A DNA stretch of 41,742 nt. It comes from Ignavibacteria bacterium. GTDB taxonomy: Bacteria > Bacteroidota > Ignavibacteria > Ignavibacteriales > Melioribacteraceae. Made by a program: the position numbers and the translations under genes. A model generated the notes under the pieces. It saw nothing but the letters and a program-made list of their open reading frames with translations, had not been told where the DNA came from and searched no databases. This document shows, one piece after another, positions 24,862 to 35,025 of this stretch (positions within the stretch are counted from its first letter, which is position 1; each line of letters opens with the position of its first letter). The DNA is taken from assembly GCA_009773205.1 (NCBI GenBank), contig WPAE01000018.1, positions 1 to 41,742 on the forward strand, written 5' to 3'.

Positions 24862-26991
24862 CTAAAATTTTGAAACTTCTCGCTTAACAATCTTTTTAGA
24901 AACACTAATGGCTCTCTGCATCATCCAATCTTGATGGCTTAGTGAATTTTCGTTATAGACCGGACGATAAAAAGCATATTTGCCGGTAGGAAGAAGAATT
25001 CTTGATTTAATAGTATCGTCAAGTATTGAGCGTAGTACAGAATCTTTAATGAAATTTTTCAAGTCCGGGTCGTTTATTGGAAATGTAATTTCAACTCTTC
25101 TATCAAGATTTCTTTGCATTATATCGGCAGAGCTGCAATACAATTCGTCTTTGCCATTGTTGTAAGCATAGTAAATTCTGCTGTGTTCAAGAAATCTTCC
25201 TACAATGCTTATAACACGAATGTTATCGCTTAAACCGGGCTGCATAGGAATTAAGCATGAAATTCCTCTAACAATCAAATCAATTTTTACTCCGCAGCGA
25301 GAAGCTTCATACATAGCCGCAATCAACAAAGGGTCAACAAGCGAATTTAGCTTAAAAACTAAATAGCCTTGTCCGCCGTTTTTAACATTCTTTATTTCTC
25401 GTTCAATTAATTCAATAAATTTTTCACGCATGTTTATAGGCGCAACAGCAAGCTTTCTAAATTGTTTCTGTTCTGAGTAACCCGTTAGGTAGTTAAAAAT
25501 TTCGGAGACATCTGCGCAGATTTCTGGATCAGAAGTGAAAAAACCTATGTCTGTATAAATTCTTGCTGTTGTAGTATTATAATTACCTGTACCCAAATGA
25601 ACGTAACGTTTAACGCCATCTATTTCTTTGCGAACAACTAAACTCATTTTGGCATGTGTTTTTAATCCAACCAAACCATAAACTACGTGAACGCCGGCTT
25701 TTTCAAGTTCGCGTGCCCAATAAATATTATTCTCTTCATCAAAGCGTGCTTTTAGTTCTACAAGCACAGCAACTTGTTTTTTTCTTTCTGCAGCTTCAAT
25801 CAAATACTTTACAATAGGGGAGTTTAATCCTACTCTGTAAAGTGTTTGTTTTATTGCCAACACTTCTGGGTCGCGGGAAGCTTGTTTTACAAATTCTACA
25901 ACCGGGTTGAAAGAATCGTAAGGATGATATAGCAGAATGTCTTTCTTCTGAATCAAAGTAAAAATATTTTCTTCTTCGAAAGGTTCTGGAGTAACAGCGT
26001 GAAAAGGTTTTTCTTTAAGATGCGGAAGCTGCAAATCATAAAGAATCATTACATCGCTAAGACCAAGTACACCATCAATTACGTGTACATCATCGTGCGT
26101 AATTTCAAGGTTTTCGATGAGTGTTTCTATCATATATTCTGGCATACGTTTTTCAACTTCTAAGCGAACAACCGAGCCAAACTTTCTTTGTTTAATATTT
26201 TCTTCTATCACCTGTAGCAAATCATCAGCTTCATCTTCTTGAATTTCCAAATCTGTATCGCGTGTAATCCGAAATTTATATGCTTCTAATATTTCAATGC
26301 CCGGGAAAAGATAATGCATGTTTGCTTTTATTACATCCCCAATCAAAATAAACTTAATTGTTCCGTTGCTGCTCTTCTGCTTGGTTTTAATAATCTGTTC
26401 AACTCTTAGAAGACGCGGTAAGTTTGTTGGCACTTTAATTCTTGCAAAGTTTTTTTCGCCGTTTGGTTTTTTTATTCTTGCAGCAAAACTTAAGCTCAAA
26501 TTTGAAATGTAGGGAAATGGTCTTCCGGGATCGAATGCTAACGGAGTTAATACTGGGTATATCTCTTGAACAAAATAATCGTTAACAGCTTCACGTTCTT
26601 CTTTGTTAAGCTGATTTAATTCACAGATTAGTATCTTATTCTCTCTTAGGCTGGGAATAATTTTATGGTGCCAATAATCGTATATCTCTTTTAGCATTTT
26701 CTGTACGTTAGCTTCAATCAGCTTAAGTTGCTCAATAGGAGATAAACCATCAATCGAAGTATCTATTACTTTTGCGCGGATTTGCTCTTTAATTCCAGCT
26801 ATCCGGATCATGTAAAATTCATCAAGGTTCGAGAAGAAGATTGAGATAAATTTAATTTGTTCGAGAAGAGGCAATTGAGGGTTTAGAGCCTCTTCTAAAA
26901 CTCGTCTGTTAAACTCAAGCCAGCTCAAATCTCTGTTAAAGAAATTATCAGGTCGTACGTATTTATTTAAGTTTTCTTTCGATAGTCTCAT
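24862..26991 (-). CDS. ppk1: Polyphosphate kinase 1
   Basis: PPK1 polymerises the gamma-phosphate of ATP into polyphosphate at the membrane. The 709-residue length matches the family. The N-terminus FFNRDLSWLEFNRRVLEEA and ISIFFSNLDEFYMIRIAG are typical. The autophosphorylated His is in YVHLGTGNYNTTTARIYTD, and the second catalytic His is in GRFLEHSRIYYA. ADIMQRNLDRRVEI follows near the C-terminus. I use the ATG at 26991; a GTG at 27000 would add three residues. It converges with feoB, leaving just 6 bases between the stop codons and no visible separate terminators. Confidence 0.97.
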   Translation of the reverse strand: MRLSKENLNKYVRPDNFFNRDLSWLEFNRRVLEEALNPQLPLLEQIKFISIFFSNLDEFYMIRIAGIKEQIRAKVIDTSIDGLSPIEQLKLIEANVQKMLKEIYDYWHHKIIPSLRENKILICELNQLNKEEREAVNDYFVQEIYPVLTPLAFDPGRPFPYISNLSLSFAARIKKPNGEKNFARIKVPTNLPRLLRVEQIIKTKQKSSNGTIKFILIGDVIKANMHYLFPGIEILEAYKFRITRDTDLEIQEDEADDLLQVIEENIKQRKFGSVVRLEVEKRMPEYMIETLIENLEITHDDVHVIDGVLGLSDVMILYDLQLPHLKEKPFHAVTPEPFEEENIFTLIQKKDILLYHPYDSFNPVVEFVKQASRDPEVLAIKQTLYRVGLNSPIVKYLIEAAERKKQVAVLVELKARFDEENNIYWARELEKAGVHVVYGLVGLKTHAKMSLVVRKEIDGVKRYVHLGTGNYNTTTARIYTDIGFFTSDPEICADVSEIFNYLTGYSEQKQFRKLAVAPINMREKFIELIEREIKNVKNGGQGYLVFKLNSLVDPLLIAAMYEASRCGVKIDLIVRGISCLIPMQPGLSDNIRVISIVGRFLEHSRIYYAYNNGKDELYCSSADIMQRNLDRRVEITFPINDPDLKNFIKDSVLRSILDDTIKSRILLPTGKYAFYRPVYNENSLSHQDWMMQRAISVSKKIVKREVSKF

Positions 26992-27024
26992 TATAATCAC
27001 TTTTACTTCAGATTCATTGAATGG

Positions 27025-27516
27025 TTATTTTTTAAATTTCTTTGCTGAGCTAAAACTTTTTAAGTTATAAAATATTTCACGATTCGGCATTTTGAGACGT
27101 ACAATTTTAACTTTAGCACTCTTAAAAAATTTTTCTGCTAAAGTATCGTGATAGTCTGAAAAAATTACAATTTCTTTGATTCCAGCGGCAATTAATGCTT
27201 TTGCGCAATTTGTGCATGGCATATTTGTAATGTACGCTGTGGCATTAGCAGTACTTATTCCGTGTGAAGAGCATTGAAGAATTGCGTTCATTTCTGCATG
27301 AATTGTTCTTACACAGTGGTTATCAACAACCATACAGCCAGCATCTTCACAATGTGCATCGCCTGGAATTGAGCCGTTGTAGCCTGTTGATAGAATTTGT
27401 TTATCTCTTACTAAAACACAGCCACAATGCATTCTCGGACACGTTGCCCTTTCAGAGACTAACATTGCAACTTTTAAAAAGTATTCATCCCAAGAAGGAC
27501 GAGTAGATTTTTTCAT
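27025..27516 (-). CDS. dCMP deaminase (ComEB family)
   Basis: This zinc enzyme deaminates dCMP to dUMP, feeding thymidylate synthesis. It is 163 residues. The zinc motifs are HAEMNAI (zinc His and proton-shuttling Glu) and MPCTNCAKALIAAG (two zinc Cys). The CPRMHCGCVLV and STGYNGSIPG segments are characteristic of the dCMP deaminase family rather than cytidine or guanine deaminases. A Lys-rich C-terminus follows. It precedes ppk1 by about 33 bases on the same strand, so the two may be cotranscribed. Upstream lies a strong terminator at 27612-27656. Confidence 0.9.
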   Translation of the reverse strand: MKKSTRPSWDEYFLKVAMLVSERATCPRMHCGCVLVRDKQILSTGYNGSIPGDAHCEDAGCMVVDNHCVRTIHAEMNAILQCSSHGISTANATAYITNMPCTNCAKALIAAGIKEIVIFSDYHDTLAEKFFKSAKVKIVRLKMPNREIFYNLKSFSSAKKFKK

Positions 27517-27611
27517 TTATGTTCTCTTTTTCCTAAATCGGTTGCTTAATTTATAATTTTTTGGAATGAATTGACAAAAACAAATTTGAATTGTATTTGA
27601 TGTTTAGAATT

Positions 27612-27656
27612 GCGTTAAAAAACGACAGATAAGGTTGAGGGCGGACCTTATCTGTC
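27612..27656 (-). terminator. Strong Rho-independent terminator downstream of the histidine kinase
   Basis: Perfect 12-bp arms GACAGATAAGGT (27624-27635) and ACCTTATCTGTC (27645-27656) flank a nine-base loop. On the minus strand the stem is followed by GTTTTTT. It lies about 220 bases past the histidine kinase stop, so it ends either a long 3' untranslated region or a separate small RNA. Confidence 0.85.
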
Positions 27657-27874
27657 TATCAGTAATTTAAGGAGGGGTTACTGATTAAGTATTAAGGTGT
27701 TACTTGTGTGTAATCAATCTTCATACCAGTATGATTATCGTAAAAGAAGTCTAAAAATTTAGGCAGTAGGTGTAATAAAAATCACATTTAGGAATGTTTT
27801 TGATTCAGTTTCTTGTAAATAAGAAGCTGGCAATTAATAATGCTTTAGACTTTTTACAACCAATGGTATCATCT
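27657..27874 (-). other. Unassigned 218-bp region with a hairpin displaying an anti-Shine-Dalgarno sequence
   Basis: The region between the histidine kinase stop and the terminator has no normal gene. It contains an 8-bp perfect stem, ATCAGTAA (27658-27665) with TTACTGAT (27678-27685). The 12-base loop reads CCCCTCCTTAAA on the minus strand, matching the 3' end of 16S rRNA (CCUCCUUA). A ten-codon frame, MKIDYTQVTP, lies at 27692-27724 on the minus strand, open upstream for about 19 further codons without an ATG. It could be an untranslated tail, a leader with a small peptide, or a small RNA. Confidence 0.35.
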
Positions 27875-29095
27875 TCAGGTAATTTCTTCCGTTGCACTAA
27901 GCTGTATTTTAAAAGTAGTGCCAGAATTTATAATAGAACTCTTTACAAATATTTTTCCTTTGTGATAATCTTCAATTATCCTTTTCGATAAACTTAATCC
28001 GAGTCCCCAACCCCGTTTTTTAGTGCTGTATCCGGGGCGAAAAATATCTTTTCTTATACCAGACTCAATTCCTTTTCCATTATCAGATATTTCAATTTCA
28101 ACCTTGTTTTTGTTTTTATGAACGCGAAAATGAATTTTACCCTCTTTGTGCTCAATTGAATCAAGTGCATTCTTAATCAAATTTTCGGCAACCCATTCAA
28201 ATAACTCTGTGTTTAAGTTAGCATATGCGTTCTTTTCACCTTCAAGAGTAATAACAACACTTTTCCCAAGGTGAGGAAGCCTTCTCTGGAAATAGCCTAT
28301 AACCCGCTCAATAACTATGTATGGAGTTTCCGTTTTTAATTCTGGTTTAGAACCTATTTTTGAAAATCTCTTCGTTATTTTATTCAAACGATTTAAGTCG
28401 CTCTCTATCTCTTCCGAAGTATCAAGCACTTTATCTGGGCTGTTATAATTCATCTTTAAAATTTCGTTCCAACCCATTAAGCTCGATATTGGCGTACCTA
28501 ATTGATGCGCAGTTTCTTTGCTCATTCCAACCCAAATATTGCTTTGCTCGCTTCTTTTTATGTAGCTAAAACTTGAGTAAGCAATTGCTATAAATAAAAC
28601 AGCAAATATGATCTGCAGAAATGGATAGTATCTGAGTTGCTTAATTATTTCTGAATCCCCGTAATAAATTCTTGAAAGAATTTTTCCGTCCGGCGTTCTT
28701 ACATCTATCGGCAAGTGAGATTTTGCTAGTTCCTTAACTTTGTTTTGAAGCAGAGATTTAAGCTGCTCAGAAGTAATATTTGTGTCGTGTTCAATATTTT
28801 TATATCCGATACCAATTGTTTCAGAAACTTGCTCTTTGTTATCAGTTAAAATAAGAGGGAAGTCAATTCGATTGATAATATTTTCTAGAATGAAGTTGAG
28901 CTCTTCACCTTCAGTTTCCGGTTTTGTAGCAAATTCCAAACCGCTTGCGTAAAGCTGAACTATTTCTTTTTCACTTTGTTGAAGTTTTGAAACTAAATTC
29001 TGAGTATAGTAAAGTGTAGCAAACGCAATAACTGCACCTATAACAACTAATGTGAGTTTAAGATTAAGCGATTTTGGTCCGGATGAGTATTTCAT
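27875..29095 (-). CDS. Sensor histidine kinase (orphan)
   Basis: A membrane histidine kinase of 406 residues. One helix near residues 12-35 and another near 170-190 enclose an extracytoplasmic sensor of about 130 residues. The H-box MSKETAHQLGTPISSL, N-box ENLIKNALDSIE, G1 DNGKGIE and G2 GWGLGLSLSKRII are all intact. No response regulator gene is next to it. The start is the ATG at 29095, preceded by GGAG with a 6-base spacer; the frame reaches back to 29116. The juxtamembrane LYASGL segment resembles one in the unknown membrane protein at 31676-32953. It follows purA, with a 66-base gap, on the same strand. Confidence 0.9.
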   Translation of the reverse strand: MKYSSGPKSLNLKLTLVVIGAVIAFATLYYTQNLVSKLQQSEKEIVQLYASGLEFATKPETEGEELNFILENIINRIDFPLILTDNKEQVSETIGIGYKNIEHDTNITSEQLKSLLQNKVKELAKSHLPIDVRTPDGKILSRIYYGDSEIIKQLRYYPFLQIIFAVLFIAIAYSSFSYIKRSEQSNIWVGMSKETAHQLGTPISSLMGWNEILKMNYNSPDKVLDTSEEIESDLNRLNKITKRFSKIGSKPELKTETPYIVIERVIGYFQRRLPHLGKSVVITLEGEKNAYANLNTELFEWVAENLIKNALDSIEHKEGKIHFRVHKNKNKVEIEISDNGKGIESGIRKDIFRPGYSTKKRGWGLGLSLSKRIIEDYHKGKIFVKSSIINSGTTFKIQLSATEEIT

Positions 29096-29161
29096 TCTTA
29101 GCTCCGAAAAGAACATCTGTTCAAATTTACTAAAGGAGTTCCAATAAATAAATCTTCCTGG

Positions 29162-30430
<1,269 letters not shown>

Positions 30431-30452
30431 TTATTCCTCAATAAAATTTTAG

Positions 30453-30484
30453 ACAAAAAAAACTCCGGATAGAGTAACCGGAGC
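30453..30484 (-). terminator. Rho-independent terminator after the STAS gene
   Basis: Arms CTCCGG (30463-30468) and CCGGAG (30478-30483) form a 6-bp GC-rich stem. On the minus strand it is followed by a run of eight T (complement of 30455-30462). It lies 24 bases past the STAS stop codon and before purA, so it separates the signalling gene from purA. Confidence 0.85.
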
Positions 30485-30507
30485 AAAAATTAAACTTGCC
30501 AAAACAA

Positions 30508-30849
30508 TTAATTTCCAAAACTCTTTATAGCGTCATCAAGTGAAGAAAAATTCTCAAAAATTGTTATGAGTTTGGTAATAACCAAAAGGCTTTCAATTTT
30601 TTCAGTTGCGTTAGCAAGTTTCAAAGTGCCGCCGCCATTTTTCATAGTTGTGTAACCGCTTATAAGCATTCCTAAACCGGAGCTGTTCATAAACTTTGTT
30701 TCAGCAAGATCAATAACTATGTTCTTTTTGTTTTCATCAATGCATTTATGGAGAATATCGCTAAATTCTTGAGCTTCGGTACCTCCCATTACGTTGCCAA
30801 CTAGTTCTATAACAACTGCATTGTACTTCTCAACTTGTTTAATTTTCAT
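30508..30849 (-). CDS. STAS-domain anti-sigma factor antagonist
   Basis: This 113-residue protein is a single STAS domain of the SpoIIAA/RsbV kind. Such proteins bind an RsbW-type kinase when unphosphorylated and are switched off by phosphorylation. The phosphorylation site sits in ETKFMNSSGLGML, around residue 55. It has its own terminator and is read away from the ECF sigma operon starting 225 bases upstream. The matching kinase (35382-35819) and phosphatases (32975-35008, 35821-37500) are encoded in that operon, so it is likely part of the same circuit. Family assignment is firm. Confidence 0.9.
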   Translation of the reverse strand: MKIKQVEKYNAVVIELVGNVMGGTEAQEFSDILHKCIDENKKNIVIDLAETKFMNSSGLGMLISGYTTMKNGGGTLKLANATEKIESLLVITKLITIFENFSSLDDAIKSFGN

Positions 30850-31042
30850 ATTTGCTCCTAGTTTTAAGTTATTTTTATTTCAACAATACTGTAATCTCTG
30901 TTCTAACTTTTTGTTTCAAACGATGGCTATAATCGAGTACAAATATTTATATTGGCGACCAAAGTTATTTAATCTATTAGTAAAAATAAAGTTCTTTTGA
31001 AAGCGAGATAGATATATTTTACAAATCAGTTACTCAGCTTTA

Positions 31043-31070
31043 GGAACTATCAAAACTTAACATCGTCTAA
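31043..31070 (+). promoter_or_regulatory. Candidate ECF-type promoter before the sigma gene
   Basis: GGAAC at 31043-31047 and GTCTAA at 31065-31070 lie 17 bases apart. They resemble the GGAAC and GTCTAA boxes recognised by several RpoE-like ECF sigma factors, so the sigma gene may transcribe itself. The minus-10 element ends just 4 bases before the ATG, so the transcript would be leaderless or start inside the gene. The match comes from reading by eye; the rest of 30850-31042 has no clear box. Confidence 0.45.
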
Positions 31071-31074
31071 AGAA

Positions 31075-31674
31075 ATGGATCTTCCAAAAGAACAAGATCA
31101 GTTTGATTTTAGTGGCGCAAAGACTGAACGTGAAGAGGATTTTGAATTAATCCGCAGTTTCATTAAAGGTGATGAAACCACATTTAGAACTTTGGTCATT
31201 AAACATAAAGAGAAGGTTCGTAATCTAGTATTTTTAACTTTAGGCGATGCCGAATATGTTGATGACATTTCTCAAGATGTTTTTATTAGTGTTTACCATA
31301 AGCTCGCCGAGTTTAGATTCGAATCTAAATTCACAACTTGGTTGTATAGAATTACTGTAAATAAGTGCCGCGATTATTTAAGGAAGAAGCGCGTAAGAAG
31401 CATATTTGTTCCAATTAAGGATTCCGATACCGATTATGGTACCGGTCCATTTTCCGAGAATGTGGATATTCCTAATCTTGTAAGAAGCGCAATCGAAAAA
31501 CTTCCGGAAAGATTACGCATTCCTTTGGTTATGAGAGATATTGAGGGATTCAGTTACAAAGAAATTGCAGATTCTTTAGGAACTGAAGTTGGTACAATTA
31601 AGTCTCGTATTTTTAGAGCCAGAGAAACTTTGAAAGTGATACTTGAACCATATCAAAAGGAATTGAAAGCCTGA
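31075..31674 (+). CDS. ECF-type RNA polymerase sigma factor
   Basis: A sigma-70 family factor of 199 residues with only regions 2 and 4. Region 2 runs from about residue 25 to 105 (DDISQDVFISVYHKLAEF, FTTWLYRITVNKCRDYLRKKR). Region 4 runs from about 135 to 190 (AIEKLPERLRIPLVMRDIEGFSYKEIADSLG, GTIKSRIFRARETL). It heads a six-gene plus-strand operon. The next gene begins one base after its stop, the position where ECF factors usually have their anti-sigma factor. Region 4 spacing and motifs are intact. Confidence 0.93.
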   Translation: MDLPKEQDQFDFSGAKTEREEDFELIRSFIKGDETTFRTLVIKHKEKVRNLVFLTLGDAEYVDDISQDVFISVYHKLAEFRFESKFTTWLYRITVNKCRDYLRKKRVRSIFVPIKDSDTDYGTGPFSENVDIPNLVRSAIEKLPERLRIPLVMRDIEGFSYKEIADSLGTEVGTIKSRIFRARETLKVILEPYQKELKA

Positions 31675-31675
31675 G

Positions 31676-32953
31676 ATGGAAACTCCATCAACTAAAAATC
31701 TTTTTACTGCCGAAAACATTAAAAAGTATTCTCCTTTAGTTCTTCTTTTGTTTTTAACTGTTATGCTTATGTTGTTTTTCAAAAGCAACAAAAAGGGAAT
31801 TTCTGGAATGATTGAAGAAGGAAAGAAGAATTTACTTTCACTTTATACCAGCGGATTGCGTCCTCTGATTTCTGAAACAGAAATCTCTCAAGAAGATTTA
31901 TTCAACTTTGCGCTTTATCAAAGCTTGCCGTTAGACCAAGCAAGAAAAAAGGCGTTGATGCTTTCCGACGGAAACGGGCAAATGGTTTACGAAATAAAGC
32001 CGGCAATCTTTAACAAGAATGCTCGTAATTACGAAACATTCAAAAATTATTTTGAACTTAATGACACCGAGAAGAGGATTGCAGATTCAGTTTTAAACTC
32101 ATATAGAAAAGAAATTTATTCTTGCGTGCTCGTAAATAAAAAAAATGCTTACGCTATAAATCCAAAAATATCTACCGTTAGAAAAGCAATGCTTGCAGAT
32201 TTAGTTTATCTGACTCAAAAAGTTAGCAAAGAAAAAGCTAAAGAGATTTTTCCAAGTTTGGGTGAGTTAAGCCAGAATGAATTAGCTGCGCTAATTAAAA
32301 CAGGCAGAGAACTTCCATCAACACAATACTTACTAATGACTCCGGATACTATTGCTAAAACAGATTTTACTTGGGATGTAAAGAAATTTGATGAACAGTT
32401 AAGAGCGTTTGAAGAAGGAAAAATTGATGCAGAGGATTTTGTTGAAAACCAAGCTTTTAAGTGGAATGAAGATGTAAGTCTGCCACAGCCGCCTTTAACT
32501 TCTTCTAAGCATGATTCTATGTTCGATTATACAATAGACTCTAACAAATACAAAATTTCGTTCGACACAAAGCAGTTAAGCAAAATTGTGAATGATTCGT
32601 TGAAAGTTAATTTAGATAAAGCCGCCAAATATTTGAGATCGATTTCAGTTCGAATTCCTAAACAAAAGGGTAGCCGCTTAAAATATGATAACTTGAAAAT
32701 CATTCCGCCGGTTACTATAACGCCCGATGCAATTTATGATGCAGTTCAAATTACAGAAAGCACTTTGAAAATTGTAGGAGGCATGAACCTTTCCAATATT
32801 ATTGAAGAAGCAGTGAAAAATGATTCAGCTTCCCAAACAATAACGAAGGACTCTGGAAGAAGTAAAAGGTACAAAGAGAAAATGAAAGGTGATAATAAGA
32901 AGCAGAGGGAACTTTATTTAGATAGTTTAAGCACTCGCAAAAGCAGAAGGTAA
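31676..32953 (+). CDS. Unknown single-span membrane protein following the ECF sigma factor
   Basis: I do not recognise a family. The 425-residue protein has a short N-terminal tail (1-18), one membrane helix (about 19-36), then a large mostly helical soluble region. The C-terminal 45 residues are strongly basic (KDSGRSKRYKEKMKGDNKKQ). It has no zinc-binding anti-sigma motif (HXXXCXXC). Just after the membrane span it carries LYTSGLRPLISETE, resembling LYASGLEFATKPETE in the histidine kinase at 27875-29095. It starts one base after the sigma gene stop, suggesting that it controls that sigma factor or senses for it. This role is inferred from position only. Confidence 0.7.
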   Translation: METPSTKNLFTAENIKKYSPLVLLLFLTVMLMLFFKSNKKGISGMIEEGKKNLLSLYTSGLRPLISETEISQEDLFNFALYQSLPLDQARKKALMLSDGNGQMVYEIKPAIFNKNARNYETFKNYFELNDTEKRIADSVLNSYRKEIYSCVLVNKKNAYAINPKISTVRKAMLADLVYLTQKVSKEKAKEIFPSLGELSQNELAALIKTGRELPSTQYLLMTPDTIAKTDFTWDVKKFDEQLRAFEEGKIDAEDFVENQAFKWNEDVSLPQPPLTSSKHDSMFDYTIDSNKYKISFDTKQLSKIVNDSLKVNLDKAAKYLRSISVRIPKQKGSRLKYDNLKIIPPVTITPDAIYDAVQITESTLKIVGGMNLSNIIEEAVKNDSASQTITKDSGRSKRYKEKMKGDNKKQRELYLDSLSTRKSRR

Positions 32954-32974
32954 TTAAACTTGGGTAAACAAATC

Positions 32975-35008
32975 ATGAAATTCAGTGGCATAAGAGGACT
33001 TGAGAATGCAATTATGCTTTCAATTGTTTTGTTTCTGTTCAATCTCATTTTTCCAATTCATGATGCTTTTTTACTTTCGTTAATTCACGAAGGAATTGTA
33101 TTTCTTACAATCTTTTTCTTGTACAATTATTTACAGCAGTCTTTATCAAGAAGACTTGATACGCCGCTATCGCTCGTATTGAATGTTGGAATTTTGGGGT
33201 CGTTACTTTTTTTTGTTCTTTCAATTGCAAATTCTACTTACGAGGCAGATTCTTCAGGCAAAATTCCTCTTAACTTTTTCAATTCGCTTCTTTTTGTACT
33301 AATTAGCTTCCTCTTTATTGCATCAATTGTTTACATATTCACATCCTTGCGCGAGTTGTTTTTCCTTCGGCAGAAGAAAGACCCAAGTGTATATTTCAAT
33401 ACTATGTTGGTTTTCTTTACACTTAGTTTTTTCTCCAATATTTTAATTTTAGCAGATTCAGAACTCGATTATCCTTTCTCGGCTTTTTATGTTGTATCAA
33501 TTGTACTAATTTGTCTCAACTCAATTAGAGTAGCATGGATTGCTTTTTTAACAAAGAAGCAAAAGTATTATTTATTAGGTTTATCAATCGTACTTTCAAT
33601 TGTTTATGGATTAGCTTACTCACTTGCTTTCGACTCTGAAGTAAGCAGTCAGCTTATAAAAGTATTTTCGCCCGGGCTGCGTGCTGTGTTTAGCCTTGTA
33701 ATGATCTACGGCTCAATTTACTTTGGAGTAGTATTTTTTGTTACGCTTTTTCATCTTCCTACAGCCGAAGTTTTTGATAGGAAAGTCCAAGAAGTTGCTT
33801 CGATGATGGATATTACAAAGCTCATTACACAAGTATTTGATTTTAAGGAATTGGCTGATACAATTACTTCGATGACTACTCAAGCATGTAACTCCGATTC
33901 GGCTTGGCTTGTAACTAATACAAAAAATGGAATTGAGCTAAACTCTGTTCACAAAATTGGTTATGTAGATGCAAACGATATAAGCAGCCGCATGCTTGGC
34001 TCCGGAAATGCTTCATTCGAAAATATTGAAGTTATTAATTACGAGTCTTTATTCCGCGATAAGAAATTTGTTGAAAATGTTTTCCATTCGGTTGCTGTAG
34101 CCCCACTCACGATGCATGGAAAAATAAACGGCTACTTGTTTACTGCACGTACAAAAGGTAACTCATTCGATGCAGAAGATCGAAAATCCCTGCAAGCATT
34201 TGCTTATTATGCTGCTGTTGCCTTAGATAATGCAATATTGATTAAAAAATCTATAGAAAAAGAAAGACTTGAAAAAGAGTTTGATGTAGCTCGAGATATT
34301 CAAAGAAAAATTCTTCCTTCTGTTGTTCCTTCTTCACATCAGATAGCAGTCTCGGCGCTTTTTGTTCCAGCTTTTGAGGTTGGAGGAGATTATTACGATT
34401 TCTTTGAGCTTGACGATGAGAATTTGGGTTTTGTAGTTGCAGATGTTTCTGGTAAGGGAATTTCAGCTGCTTTTATTATGGCTGAGGTAAAAGGAATTTT
34501 TGAATCACTTTCCAAGATTATTCAGCGCCCTGCAGAACTTTTAGATAAAGTGAATGGTGTTCTCAAAGGTAACATTGAAAAGAAAAATTTTGTTACAGCC
34601 GTTTATGGAATTATTAATAGGAAAACCGGCATATTAAATATGAGCAGAGCCGGGCATACGCCTTCGCTGCTTTGCAGTAAAGGAACTGTTACAAGACTTC
34701 AACCATCTGGTATTGGATTAGGACTCGATTTCACGAATAATTTTTCAAAATCAATAAAAGAGCTGGAAGTTCAGCTTAATGATGATGATATTATTGTTTG
34801 CTATTCAGATGGAATCCCAGAAGCAAAGAACTCTCTCGGAGAGGATTTTGGATACGAGAAGTTTGAAAAAATTATTTCTGAGAATTGCAGTAAAAATTTG
34901 GATGAAATTTCTAATTTGGTAATGAAAGAATTAAGTTTATTCTCAAAAGACTATCCACAACATGATGATATTACTTTGGTTATGTTTAGATGGAAACAAA
35001 AACAATAA
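32975..35008 (+). CDS. Membrane GAF-SpoIIE (PP2C) serine phosphatase, RsbU-like
   Basis: This 677-residue protein starts with about eight membrane helices (roughly residues 10-255), followed by a GAF domain (about 285-415). A short coiled coil (IEKERLEKEFDVARDIQ) leads to a SpoIIE-type PP2C domain. The metal-binding Asp motifs GGDYYDFF, VVADVSGKG, CYSDGIPEA and QHDDITLVMF are all present, so it should be active. It probably dephosphorylates the STAS antagonists. The nearby STAS gene starts 17 bases after its stop. TTG at 32960 is an alternative start, five codons upstream. The sensing region is unlike any family I can name. Confidence 0.88.
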   Translation: MKFSGIRGLENAIMLSIVLFLFNLIFPIHDAFLLSLIHEGIVFLTIFFLYNYLQQSLSRRLDTPLSLVLNVGILGSLLFFVLSIANSTYEADSSGKIPLNFFNSLLFVLISFLFIASIVYIFTSLRELFFLRQKKDPSVYFNTMLVFFTLSFFSNILILADSELDYPFSAFYVVSIVLICLNSIRVAWIAFLTKKQKYYLLGLSIVLSIVYGLAYSLAFDSEVSSQLIKVFSPGLRAVFSLVMIYGSIYFGVVFFVTLFHLPTAEVFDRKVQEVASMMDITKLITQVFDFKELADTITSMTTQACNSDSAWLVTNTKNGIELNSVHKIGYVDANDISSRMLGSGNASFENIEVINYESLFRDKKFVENVFHSVAVAPLTMHGKINGYLFTARTKGNSFDAEDRKSLQAFAYYAAVALDNAILIKKSIEKERLEKEFDVARDIQRKILPSVVPSSHQIAVSALFVPAFEVGGDYYDFFELDDENLGFVVADVSGKGISAAFIMAEVKGIFESLSKIIQRPAELLDKVNGVLKGNIEKKNFVTAVYGIINRKTGILNMSRAGHTPSLLCSKGTVTRLQPSGIGLGLDFTNNFSKSIKELEVQLNDDDIIVCYSDGIPEAKNSLGEDFGYEKFEKIISENCSKNLDEISNLVMKELSLFSKDYPQHDDITLVMFRWKQKQ

Positions 35009-35025
35009 ATTTAAGGAGATATTTA

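Noticed and set aside
27657-27874. tRNA or known riboswitch in the gap before the dCMP deaminase
   Set aside because: No cloverleaf or conserved riboswitch core could be found; only two hairpins are visible.
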